NCBI GenBank assembly: GCA_907163375.1
Contig: CAJQUW010002016.1
Span: forward strand, 248,001 to 312,000
Length of the DNA: 64,000 nucleotides
Source: Prostheceraeus crozeri
Lineage: Eukaryota > Platyhelminthes > Polycladida > Euryleptidae
Direction of reading: 5' to 3'
Part shown: positions 21,500-31,924 of the stretch, one piece after another
Layout: each line of letters begins with the position of its first letter
Position numbering within the stretch: position 1 is the stretch's first letter
Notes under the pieces: generated by a model
Databases searched by the model: none
Seen by the model: only the letters and a program-made list of their open reading frames with translations
Told to the model about the DNA's origin: nothing
Made by a program: the position numbers and the translations under genes

Positions 21500-24230
21500 C
21501 CCGCCAGGGCTAATGTCCCGCGTCCGCCAGGGTTAACACCGGCTTTCGCCCCTTTGTCCGTAACAAGTCTACTTCCGTCGGCAAGCGTCGCCATCATCCT
21601 CCGGACTATGACTCTTGCATACAACAATATATTGATCAGCTTCTTGCGGCGGGTATCATCGAACTTGCTTCTCGTGCGCCATATCTCAGCTTTCCTTTCT
21701 TGGTCCCCAAAGCGGATGGATCGCCCCGCTTTATTGTTGACTATAGTCATCTCACCGACCACATTCGTGCCCGGAGAATTCACCTTCCAGCTTTCGCCTC
21801 AGTACTTCGCCGACGTCTCCTTCCTCGCAACTTGGTCGCCGTCCGCCTCGACCTCAAACATGCTTTTTATTCGTTGGCAATCGATCCTCGGGCGCGACCT
21901 ATTACTACTTTTATTCACCGCGCCACTCGCTATCGTTTTACGCGACTCCCGATGGGGCTCTCCTCATCGCCTGGTGACCTCCAGGCCGTTCTTCAGGAGG
22001 TATTGCGCCCTATTCAAAAGCTCATACCGTTGGCCTACGTACATGTTGACGATATTATCCTCGCTGCCCCCAGACGGCATATTCATATCGCCCTTCGTCG
22101 TTTACTTGCCCGTCTCAAAACTGCGGGCTTTATTATTTACCTCCACCTTCGACCAGCTAAACAGTTAGATTACCTCGGACTCCACATCGATTTTGCGGCT
22201 CGTCGGTTTCGTCCTGCTGATACCCATCTCGCGGGCCTTGCTGCTGTCGCCCGCCAGGCCCGTACCACTGTGCATCCCAAACAATATCAAAGACTGATGG
22301 GCAAGTAGCCCAATTTTGGTATTTTGGTTGACCTCGACGATCCAGCTTTATGCCCTTCTCCGCTTGGGGCTCTTGGCCACGCTTAAGACATTTCGCTGGC
22401 TCCTTCGCAAGACGGCGTTCTGGATCCCCTTTGCAACAGCTACCGTTCGTGATGTTTATGTCGACGCGACCCCCACGCAAATTGCGTGGTGTGATCCTGC
22501 TACTGGTACAGCTTGGGCCGCTCGTTTCCTTTTTTCTCAAGTCCATAATGAGTTCCTGGCCTTATCAGCGGCCGTATCTTACTTCGGCCCAAACACAAGA
22601 TTTTTTATGTCGTTGAAGTTAGCACCAACTTCAACACCAACTTTTTGAATAGAGTTTGTACAGAATAGGAAACCACATGTTTAGGTACTACTGATGACGC
22701 AGAGTTTGTACAGCCAAAAAGTTTTCCAAAATTCGAACTCCTTCACCTTCAAAATTCAAATTTAAATTCGAAAAATTGGTGCAAGTATTGGTGCTACCTG
22801 GTTAGCGAGTTTGTACAGCATTCCGATGGAAAAATTTAGATACAAGAGCAAAAAACTGAGTTTGTACAGCAATTTCCAGCACTTTCCTTACACGAACAAC
22901 CGGAAAAAACCGCCAAAAACCGATTTTTTCAAAAAAATGATAAGATTTTCCAGAAAAGTGCTTGGTGCTACATGGAAAATGAGTTTGTACAGTGCTCTAA
23001 CCGGTGGAAGAGTGTTCTACTAATCCAGTCTGAGTTTGAACACACACTTCTCCGACACTCCAGCACTCCTACGACCGGTAAATACCGGTTATTGTACAGT
23101 AACTACAAGAATACTGCCCATTTATGAACAAATCAATTGGTGCTACATGGAAAATGAGTCTGTACAGTGCTCTCTCCGGAGGTAGAGTGTTTTACTAATC
23201 CAGTCTGAGTTTGAACACACACTTCTCCGACACTCCAGCACTCCTACGACCGGTAAATACCGGTTATTGTACAGTAACTACAAGAATACTGCCCATTTAT
23301 GAACAAATCAATTGGTGCTACATGGAAAATGAGAAAAGGTATTTACCGGTCGTAGGAGTGCTGGAGTGTCGGAGAAGTGTGTATTCAAACTCAGACTGGA
23401 TTAGTAGAACACTCTTCCACCGGTTAGAGCACTGTACAAACTCATTTTCCATGTAGCATCAATTGATTTGTTCATAAATGGGCAGTATTCTTGTAGTTAC
23501 TGTACAATAACCGGTATTTACCGGTCGTAGGAGTGCTGGAGTGTCGGAGAAGTGTGTGTTCAAACTCAGACTGGATTAGTAGAACACTCTTCCACCGGTT
23601 AGAGCACTGTACAAACTCATTTTCCATGTAGCACCAAGCACTTTTCTGGAAAATCTTATCATTTTTTTGAAAAAATCGGTTTTTGGCGGTTTTTTCCGGT
23701 TGTTCGTGTAAGGAAAGTGCTGGAAATTGCTGTACAAACTCAGTTTTTTGCTCTTGTATCTAAATTTTTCCATCGGAATGCTGTACAAACTCGCTAACCA
23801 GGTAGCACCAATACTTGCACCAATTTTTCGAATTTAAATTTGAATTTTGAAGGTGAAGGAGTTCGAATTTTGGAAAACTTTTTGGCTGTACAAACTCTGC
23901 GTCATCAGTAGTACCTAAACATGTGGTTTCCTATTCTGTACAAACTCTATTCAAAAAGTTGGTGTTGAAGTTGGTGCTAACTTCAACGACATAGATTTTT
24001 TGTTTTACTGTGCTCCTTCTCTCACTTTACAACGGAAGTCTACTGCCTTTCTTCATCTCAAGCTACTTTTGTCACTGCTCAGTGTTTCTATCGTGTGGTG
24101 CCCCTCTAGGCACAACCTTGCCGATGGACCCTCGCGGGGGTCCCGCTTGGGCCTCTTTTCTGTCCTTTTGTAGGTCTGTGCTTCTATTGCGTTTGTAATT
24201 CTTCTTTGTACAGCCCGTTTTTATGTTAAC
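21500..24230 (+). mobile_element. Fossil reverse-transcribing element (RT + RNase H), family unassigned
   Basis: A GC-richer island with reverse-transcriptase similarity (about 21.60-22.30 kb: connection to finger motif, aspartate-rich palm box of the VDD type) followed by RNase H similarity (about 22.4-22.6 and 24.0-24.2 kb). The RT order is that of LTR-type and pararetroviral polymerases; the RNase H 'DATPT' and 'NLADGPSRG' words are most reminiscent of hepadnavirus-like polymerases, with a diverged Ty3/Metaviridae or DIRS relative as alternatives. No capsid, protease, integrase or paired LTRs were recognised. It is broken in a few places besides the foldback insertion at 22607-23992, and is older than that insertion. 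Confidence 0.75.
22607..23992. mobile_element. Foldback element: near-perfect 1386-bp palindrome with 9-bp TSD
   Basis: Two 655-bp arms (22607-23261 and 23338-23992) are inverted copies around a 76-bp spacer, dyad centre 23299.5. The outer about 550 bp of each arm look essentially identical; the innermost about 106 bp differ at roughly seven positions. Termini are ATGTCGTTGAAGTT and its inverse. Both flanks carry agatttttt (22598-22606, 23993-24001), a 9-bp target duplication. Each arm has six copies of a GAGTTTGTACAG motif (one variant), with 50- to 175-bp spacing, and a 175-bp internal duplication. Long sub-repeated TIRs plus a 9-bp TSD fit Foldback/Mutator-like elements. A 70-codon open frame is mirrored in both arms but is probably incidental. 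It interrupts the RT/RNase H fossil. Confidence 0.95.
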
Positions 24231-24260
24231 GCTAGGTTGCCCCTGTAGTCATGACGGTGC

Positions 24261-24311
24261 ATTGGTGGCTTCCTATTGGCCCATTCTGATTGGTCGACTT
24301 TTAGTATATAA
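24261..24311 (+). promoter_or_regulatory. CCAAT-box and TATA promoter-like cluster
   Basis: Three ATTGG motifs (inverted CCAAT) at 24261, 24275 and 24289, spaced 14 bp apart, precede TATATAA at 24305-24311. A transcription start would fall near 24335; the first plus-strand ATG after it is at 24387 and opens only a 44-codon frame. The cluster lies just beyond the RNase H remains and could be an LTR-type or element promoter, or an unrelated one. Confidence 0.5.
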
Positions 24312-24319
24312 TGAATCCT

Positions 24320-24823
24320 TTAGCCACCTCGGCACACCCAGCGCGTCTGTCTAGTGGGCTTCGTGCATGTTGTACTGTTATCATCAATGAAGGTTATTTT
24401 GAAGGCATATTTTTCAAGGTTATTATTAAAGGTGTATGCATTGTATGAGCCGGTCAGATATGTGATATATTGGTCATCCATCACCAGAAATGAACAAAGC
24501 GTTGTCCAATGTACAAGGTAGAACTGTCTTGGACATTGCATACTATCAATTTGTTTACCGGTCTGGCCGAATATTTTTTGAGAAATGAAGCTGGACGGCC
24601 GATGCCCGAACTTGAAATGAATTTCAAATGAATACCGAAGCCCTGAAAGACGAAATGGCATACATTCGTCGATACGACGATTTTTCCATGGTGGTTTTGA
24701 AACCCAAGTCTGAATGTTCATTGAGAAAACTTCACGTGCAACCTTCGAATGATGCAAGAAGGCTTTTTCTATTATAATGTCATCTGATAACTTCGCTAAA
24801 AAGTCAAGGAGGATGGACTTCAA
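24320..24823 (-). CDS. 167-codon ORF of unknown status
   Basis: A minus-strand frame with a balanced composition (for example RRIDECMPFRLSGLRYSFEI near residue 50), long for this AT-rich sequence, where random frames are mostly under 110 codons. I recognise no family. It overlaps the 3' flank of the promoter-like cluster on the other strand and might be an exon, part of an element, or chance. Confidence 0.3.
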   Translation of the reverse strand: MKSILLDFLAKLSDDIIIEKAFLHHSKVAREVFSMNIQTWVSKPPWKNRRIDECMPFRLSGLRYSFEIHFKFGHRPSSFISQKIFGQTGKQIDSMQCPRQFYLVHWTTLCSFLVMDDQYITYLTGSYNAYTFNNNLEKYAFKITFIDDNSTTCTKPTRQTRWVCRGG

Positions 24824-24894
24824 TTTTAGATAATTTCGTGAATATTCACGCTATGCGTTAATGCCCTTTTCGATATCCAATATGATAAATGCCA

Positions 24895-25095
24895 TAACGT
24901 GCAAGGACAATATCTAACTTTGAACGCACTGACATTTAAAGAAATATCAATTCTGATTCTGCGCATCGCATGCCTATCGATAAGTGGCACCGCACGCCAC
25001 TGTGCATATCTCATATTTGGTAACAACATCCAACATGCATCCTCCTCGAGTTCATTTAATAAAATCGAAAGTGTATACACATTGGGGATTTAATA
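24895..25095. repeat. Member of the 19.7-21.1 kb repeat family
   Basis: Contains 'gttcatttaataaaatcgaaa', closely similar to a word at about 20.65 kb, plus 'gcatatctca' and 'ataaatgcgg' words shared with 20.6-21.1 kb. It is a diverged partial copy in the same orientation. Confidence 0.5.
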
Positions 25096-25269
25096 AATGC
25101 GGAGTCACCACTCTACTTAATATAGCCTACTTACTCTATGGCTGTTTTTTACTCTTTTATTTCAATCAATTCCGAGTCTATCAGGGTTCAGGGTTTATCA
25201 AGGTATGGTTTGGCAATGACGCTTGGTATTGGTTGTGGCATTCGTGTAGATGTCTCCAGTATTGATATG

Positions 25270-27110
25270 AAACATGATATACGTGTTTCAACTATCAAAT
25301 AAGAAATTGAAAAAAATCAAATTTTTATTTTCCAGCTTTAGCTAGCATTCATGTAGCCTTACACCAAACAGCATACACTAATCCCAAAAATGTGTCACCT
25401 CTTGAATTGCCTTCTAATTTAAATAGACATCTTTATAAGATTGACAATTTTGATATTTTTTTGACTGTATATGGCATGGATAATTACGTTAGTCATTGAA
25501 TTGCAATATACTGTATTTTTACGGATGTAATTTGGTAACTGAAAGCTTGATTTTGAAGATATTGAATGATTGTTAACGAAATGAAAGCAACCAAATTTAG
25601 TAATAAAATTTAAAGAGAGTGATTATGGAAACTAAAGAAAAGATGGCTTATAGTAGAGACCAAAGACGATAGCGACTTTTGACGAATTTCTAGTGATGAA
25701 GATGGCAACAGCTGAAATTGGTCAACTTATGAATCTTAGAAAAAAGAATGATTCTAAGGTCGATACCGAGACACAAAGAGAGATTTAGTGAATAAAAAGG
25801 TTCTACCAGTAGAAAAGAAAATCCACGAACGCAGCAACTGCCCACTGCTTAGATATGTCTTGAATAACAGATTTTCATCCGCAGCAGAGTTACTAAAGAC
25901 GTGAAATGAGCGATTGTCTTATAGACGGTCTGCACAAAAAGGACGGTGTCGGAAAACGGAGATCGCTTGTTACGAGTACGAAGGAGAATGGGTGAAAGAT
26001 TGACTAAGAAAAATGGAGAGAAATTTGGAGAAAGGTGATATTTGCAAACGAGAGCAAGTTTTGAAGATTAACCCTTTGATGCAAAAATTATTTTCAAAAT
26101 TATTTTTTTTGAAAAATAAAAATTTTCTTCAAATATAATTTGCGAGCGTTCTATGGATCGTACGAAGTCGGGAGAGGTGCCATTAGAAGCGCATTGATGT
26201 ATTCTTTCTTTTGGTTACAAATTGTTGCCACTTTGGATTGACCCAAAAGATATGGGTCAAAATGTCCTCAATATGCATGAAAGGGTTAAAGAATGACAGG
26301 CGGATGTAAGTCTATGAGAACGGATGAGCGAATGGAAACTGAGAACTCCAGATGAGGCACACAAAGTGTAGAAAGTTAGTTCAGATGATGCTCCAGGATC
26401 GATACGACACTTTGATCGTAGGGAGTTGCAATTTCTGAAATCTTTCGTGAAATTCGAAAACCGAGAATGCACACATTAATGCTTAGACTAGTTTTTTAAT
26501 ACATCGTTTGCAGACTGTCGGATTCTATCTTTCATGTAACATAAATAATCATTGGCTGATCAGTTACATCATGTTAGAACACTCGAAGGATGGAGCGGCC
26601 ATCAAGATCACCACATCTTGCGCTTACCAAACAGGTGTTATGGGATCTGGCGAAGATGAAGTATCAAAACAGGTGGGATTCGCTTTTTGAATGATAACAA
26701 TTCATTATGGTTGAAAATATGGATGACAATTCCTTAGAGCGCAATTGACAATTTGATAAAAATACATGCAAATATTATTATTTTTGAATCCATTAGGTCT
26801 CCATCGTTATTAACATTTTATAATCCTGAGAAAAATCACTGTTTTCATCAGCTTAATTGCTTTCTTAGATTATGCAATCTTAGAAACATTTACTTCAGTA
26901 TGGTAAGAGGTTTTGATATGCATACATTTGATTATATCAAAATGTGCTGACACACATTTTTGGGAGTAGTGTATTTAGCCAGACAGGATACGGAAGGCTT
27001 TCATTAAGGCAAAAAGAGAACAAATCTAGTAGATTTCGTCATCGGCACGTATTTTGTATTAGTATTGCCCAGTGAAATCTCCTAAAGAAATCACTGCGTC
27101 TTCCCATTTC
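25270..27110. other. Stretch without a supported gene
   Basis: Plus-strand runs around 25.62-26.45 kb are purine-rich and weakly coding-like (for example MATAEIGQLMNLRKKNDS near 25.70 kb) but full of stops. I see no motif, repeat end or RNA gene. Confidence 0.4.
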
Positions 27111-27119
27111 ACTTTAGAT

Positions 27120-27920
27120 CAGTGTTTCTCAAACTTCTCGTACCATTGACAACCGGAATCTCTACCGCGTACCACTATACATAATGCTTAAAAAATTAAT
27201 AGCAATGATTTTGCTAACGATGGACATTCAGTCCCGATAATGAAAATTGGTGCTTAGAGAAATTATAGAGCTTAGGCATATACATTGTATGGCACCGTTC
27301 CAATCATTGAAAGTTAAGAAGCTGCCATAATAAACTCAAAAGCTGATAACTATAAAATTCAGCAACTCTATATAGCTAGATAATAGTTTCTATCATATAC
27401 AATTTTACTGATTATGAAAGATTAATAGTTAATTTGAATCTACTTTATATTGATATATTTGAAACGGTTAAAGATATAAATAATAAATGAAAGCATATCA
27501 TTTACCCAATTAGATAAATCATGAATCAAAAATTCTGGAGGTAAGAATGATCTGTATTTCGATTAGTGCGAGTTGGAAAGTAGTCATTCTAAGTGTGTGG
27601 GATTGAGTTAACTCCTGAACAAGTTCATTAATGCGGGGTAAAACGTTCCACATAGCAGAAGCCGTGTTTTTGTTTGAGTTAAATGATTCCGGCTCTGGAA
27701 CTTGATCGTCAAGTATGTGGAAAACCCTACTTGCACTCTAAGGTAGAGTGAAATACGGATGGAGGTGGCACAGCCCTTCGAGCAAGTCGGTTAATTGAGG
27801 ATTTCATACTGAGCCAGAGGGCTGACGAAGGCTCACTATGAAAAATAGCTTTTGCACATGCAGAGTGCTTTATGCATGCCACCTGAGGCGCCTCCGCGTA
27901 GCACAGTTTGAGAAGCACGG
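27120..27920. mobile_element. hAT-type non-autonomous transposon, 8-bp TSD
   Basis: The left end CAGTGTTTCTCAAACT and the inverted right end CCGTGCTTCTCAAACT share 14 of 16 bases. The flanking octamer ctttagat is identical on both sides (27112-27119, 27921-27928). The 801-bp body is AT-rich in the middle and codes for nothing recognisable. It is probably a deletion derivative of a Charlie/Tip-like hAT. Confidence 0.92.
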
Positions 27921-28449
27921 CTTTAGATGGTGTGACTAGAATGAAAACCAGCTTCTTGGTCATCGCTATTCTTACTGCCTAATAAAATTCCAATGAATGC
28001 CGATGTTGCTAGGTCTGAAGAAGGATAATTTGTTCAAGAGAACGATATAGGCTATAAGAAGTGTGATTACTGATTAGAAAGATAAGTACGTGCATTACTG
28101 AAGTTTTGTTTGTACTTCATCAAAATTACCTATTTGAAAGGAAAAATAGGAAAAAAACAGCAAATATTCAGCACGTAGAGCAAGCATGTGATCAGGGACG
28201 CCGGCACGAGTTTAGGGCAGATGTTGCATCGACTTTAAGGAGGGCACTTTGGGGTACCGCACCCACGTCCCACAACCCAATATTTCATGTCTTGAATGCG
28301 TTGAATACTTTGTACAGGCCTGCCTGCAACCTTTGAATTGATAACTATTCGATGCCCATAAGACAACAACTGGCATATATGAGTACGCAAATAGAATGAG
28401 TAAAACCACGTTGTTGTCAATTTTAGCCGAAGTCTAACATTCATTTATT

Positions 28450-28575
28450 CTGCAAATTTATATAAAATTAATATTATATTACATGTTATATTATATATAC
28501 AAAGTATATATATATTATTATATTATATAATTTTTATTATATTCTGCAATATATATAAAAAGTAATGATACAATA
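28450..28575. repeat. AT-rich low-complexity tract
   Basis: Alternating tat/ata runs with imperfect dyads. It is a likely unstable microsatellite; nothing else is seen. Confidence 0.8.
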
Positions 28576-28734
28576 TAAAAATGATTAAATTTATTGTTGA
28601 TTTCTTACATTCTATCAAGTTTAAGGAAAATTACCGCAATTTATGAAGAGGGCACGGTTTCAACAGCTGCAACACCTGTGCTGAATCTGCAACAGCTGCA
28701 ACACCCTCGCCGGCGTCCCTGCATGTGATAAGTT

Positions 28735-28900
28735 TATATTAGGGCAACTAGCAACACAGTATCAATCAAATCCCCCAACGTGTACACAGTTTCGATTTTA
28801 TTGAATGAACTCGAGTTGAGACCCAGTACCAAATTTGAGATAAGAAATTCTTACAGTTTTGAAGAAATTAGGCCTAGTACGTAATTGACTGATCATGATA
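28735..28900. repeat. Inverted member of the 19.7-21.1 kb repeat family
   Basis: 'gtttcgattttattgaatgaac' is the reverse complement of the family word at 25.05 kb, and 'ttgactgatcatgatagcaa' is the reverse complement of the 'ctatcatgatcagtca' word at about 21.05 kb. A diverged copy in opposite orientation. Confidence 0.5.
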
Positions 28901-28959
28901 GCAAATTGATCAAAATTTTCCGGAAAACTTTTGAAACTTTTGATTTTTTGTGATATGCC

Positions 28960-29185
28960 CTATAATTTGTGCGCTTACTACCACAGCCACAGCTACACAC
29001 CAATAGAATTGGTACTCTTAATTTCGTCATTATTTCGATTAGAGCGATTGTGTAAAAGTGGAAAATTTTAAATTTTTATGATATAATTTGTGCGTTTACT
29101 ACCACAGTCGAGGCAGACACACCTATAGAATTGGTCTAAAACTCATGATTTCATCATTATTTCGATTAAAACGATCGTAGCAATG
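28960..29185. repeat. Tandem duplication, about 113-bp period, two copies
   Basis: The unit runs from 'tataatttgtgcg.ttactaccacag' through 'atagaattggt' and 'tttcgtcattatttcgatta' to 'cgat'. The copies start near 28969 and 29083 and are roughly 85 per cent alike. Confidence 0.75.
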
Positions 29186-30659
29186 CGAATCCCGTTCGCT
29201 GATTTTTGGGTCATTCCTTTGCCGCCAATTGTGCTAGCATGTTAGAATTATTATTATCACACATACACAGTATGGGATAACGTGAATCATGCATCACAAT
29301 AGGGGTATATTTTCATGTAATGACAAAAATCTGGAGAAAAATAAATCATGCACTTTATTTTGGAGTTTGCTTATAGCTTGAAAGTTAAGAACATGTGAAG
29401 TATAATAACATGCAGTCCACGCAGCATTATACATGAACGACCATGTTAGAAGATGTAAAGACTGTAAACTCTCAAGATATCTGCGATAAGTAAAATAATA
29501 GCTTCTATCTTCTGGCGTATAGAGATTGTCCGATACGTTCGTTGAGGACAAACTACACATCTTCCACTTCTATCTCAGATAGTTCCAAATCGATTTCAGA
29601 TCTGTACAGATGAATTTCAGACATTTCCCGATGAATTTAAGATTCTCCAGTTGAATTTAAGATATTTTCAAAGTTGATTTTCTTTAGTACCGGTATGTCA
29701 ACATTCTATTTCAAAGAAACCTCCTTAAATTCTAGTGTGTGCATTAGGATGATGCTTAAACAGCATTCAGTGTCCAGTGTATGTTTCGCAGTGCCATGTC
29801 GTACGTGGTCTCCTCTTTTTGAAGATTCAAATGCATTGAAAGTTGTCCACATTTCAACATTGTCGAATTTTCAACAATGATGAAATGCAGGATTGAAAAT
29901 GTCAAATTATGCGATCAATTTCAGTGGTAGGGTATATCCATTTTACATAACAACATTTTGAGCAAGTTTTGTCTTTTCAACTTTTCAACTTTGCATCTTC
30001 GTTTTCTTTTGAAAATATGCATATATAGTCAATTTTTCATGCTGAACTCGAAAATCATAGTTCGACCACATCAAATGAGTATCTGTGCATGTTATATTAC
30101 GGTAGTGGTGTCTTCTGACCGATAATTTTATGGTCTCGGTTAGACGGACAAATGATCTATATTACGAGATTTTGAAAATGATAATTATTGTCGTATAAAA
30201 AGAAATTTCGCATGCATGATCACATTTTTTGATGTTTCCTTGAATTTTCTAGAAATCATTTTTTATGATAAAAAATGATGTTTCAGCAAAAAATTGAAAT
30301 TTTGAGGAAAATCAAAAAAGTCCGGTTGAAATCTTTTTAAAGTCACAATTACTTAATTGTGATTATGCATAGTTGATTTTTTCCTTCGGTAGAACAGCTA
30401 GACACATAAATGATGCATTTCGTCGTATAAAGAAAATAAAAGCATCATTTCTAAGTTGAGAAATGTGCATCGGCCAGAAGACAATTTTTTGGAGACAAAG
30501 GCTAATTGGAAAAATCTTCTGAAATGTAGATGCAATCTTGAATTATAGTCTGGTTGAAGAAAGTACGGTTCATGCGCTTTCACCCGATACATAACTATAT
30601 ATGTATAATTCACGTGGATCACAACGAAATTTCTTCCTGAATATAAAGTGCCTATTAGT

Positions 30660-31262
30660 CAGGGAGCTAGCGTGGAGTTGTGCAGGGAACGAGGTAGTAC
30701 ATAAAACTTTCACATAGCACAGTAAACCTCTAACCTACTGCAAAACTTCGCGTCTGCCGGATCAGTTAATGTGCTTTTCAGAAATAGAGAGGATAACACA
30801 ATCCTATGTATTTCCAGTGGTGTTATTATTGTGATTATTGTTATTATTGTGACATTTAAGGTGTTGACTCCATTTTTTCGAATTTTTGCTCATAAAAGTT
30901 ACACAAATTGGTATTTTGTTGAACTGGTTATTATAGAAATCATCTACAGATCATGATCTTTCAAATGAGTTATCATTCAGTGACAGAGGATGAAGTAAAG
31001 TGTACAAACAGACACTTTTCGTTAAAGTATATCAACAATTTTCCTGAAATTTCTATGTTAAAATTTGCAGTTACACCAACACCTTAAATGTCACAATTTT
31101 AACACTGGAAATACATAGTATTGTGTTATCCTCTAAATTTCTTAAAAGCAAATGATCTGATCCGGCAGACGCGAAGTTTTGCAGTAGGTTAGAGGTGTAC
31201 TATGCTATGTGAAAGTTTTATGTACTACCTCGTTCCCTGCACAACTTCACGCTAGCTCCCTG
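30660..31262. mobile_element. 603-bp element with about 200-bp terminal inverted repeats
   Basis: The left end CAGGGAGCTAGCGTG is mirrored at the right end. The inverted arms extend about 190-205 bp at roughly 90 per cent identity, with a 20-bp 'ttattattgtg' expansion in the left arm and about 210 bp of unpaired centre. The CAGGG terminus suggests hAT, but the flanking octamers (ctattagt, tttggtac) do not match, so the superfamily is unsettled. The plus-strand frame 30771-30956 inside is a by-product of the repeat. Confidence 0.82.
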
Positions 31263-31924
31263 TTTGGTACAGGCTTTTTTTAATACTTTTCTGCCTTGAG
31301 CTAAAATGTTCATGAAGAAATTAACTTTGTTAGGATGATTTGAATTTATCGTAACCGAAAAGCGGAGATCCTAAGGGTCAAGATAAAAATGATTATGAAA
31401 ATCAGCTCTGAAATAAGGATTTTACATACGAAAGACACGCTTTTTGACAAATGTTGCTAGCTTATATAAAATGGATTTACCCGGCAGTCCAAATTCACCC
31501 TCAATACCCATTCCGTTTCTCAACAAGTTTGAGTTAATGAAAAAAACCAACATTCAGACGACATGTTGAACATGTCCATTTCAGTCCACCCATTGTAGAC
31601 GCTACTGTGTGGGAATTCATCTTTTATCTACTTGCGATGGTCAGGCAATTTTGCTCATGAGATGCCAATAAATACCCGTTGTTTTACATGGCAATCTACT
31701 TGTCAGCCTCTTTCTCCCGAATTTCATATTTAGAATTGCAGAAACTTGATTGCCTCGCATGAAAATTGGTCAAAGGTGCCTGAAATGTGATCAATCTCTT
31801 CAGGAAATACTCTTGTAAAAATGCTTGTAACAGACTAGTAAAAATGGCTGAAACAAGCACTCACATCGACTGTCACAGTTTTCTGTTTCTGAGATAGTTA
31901 CGCACATCATGTTTGGCAGATTGG

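Noticed and set aside
22811-23023. 70-codon ORF repeated identically on both strands (also 23576-23788)
   Set aside because: It is the same arm of the foldback palindrome read twice; composition is non-coding and no domain is seen.
30771-30956. Plus-strand frame with an IVIIVIIV-like hydrophobic run
   Set aside because: The run comes from a tta/att expansion inside the TIR of the 30660-31262 element.
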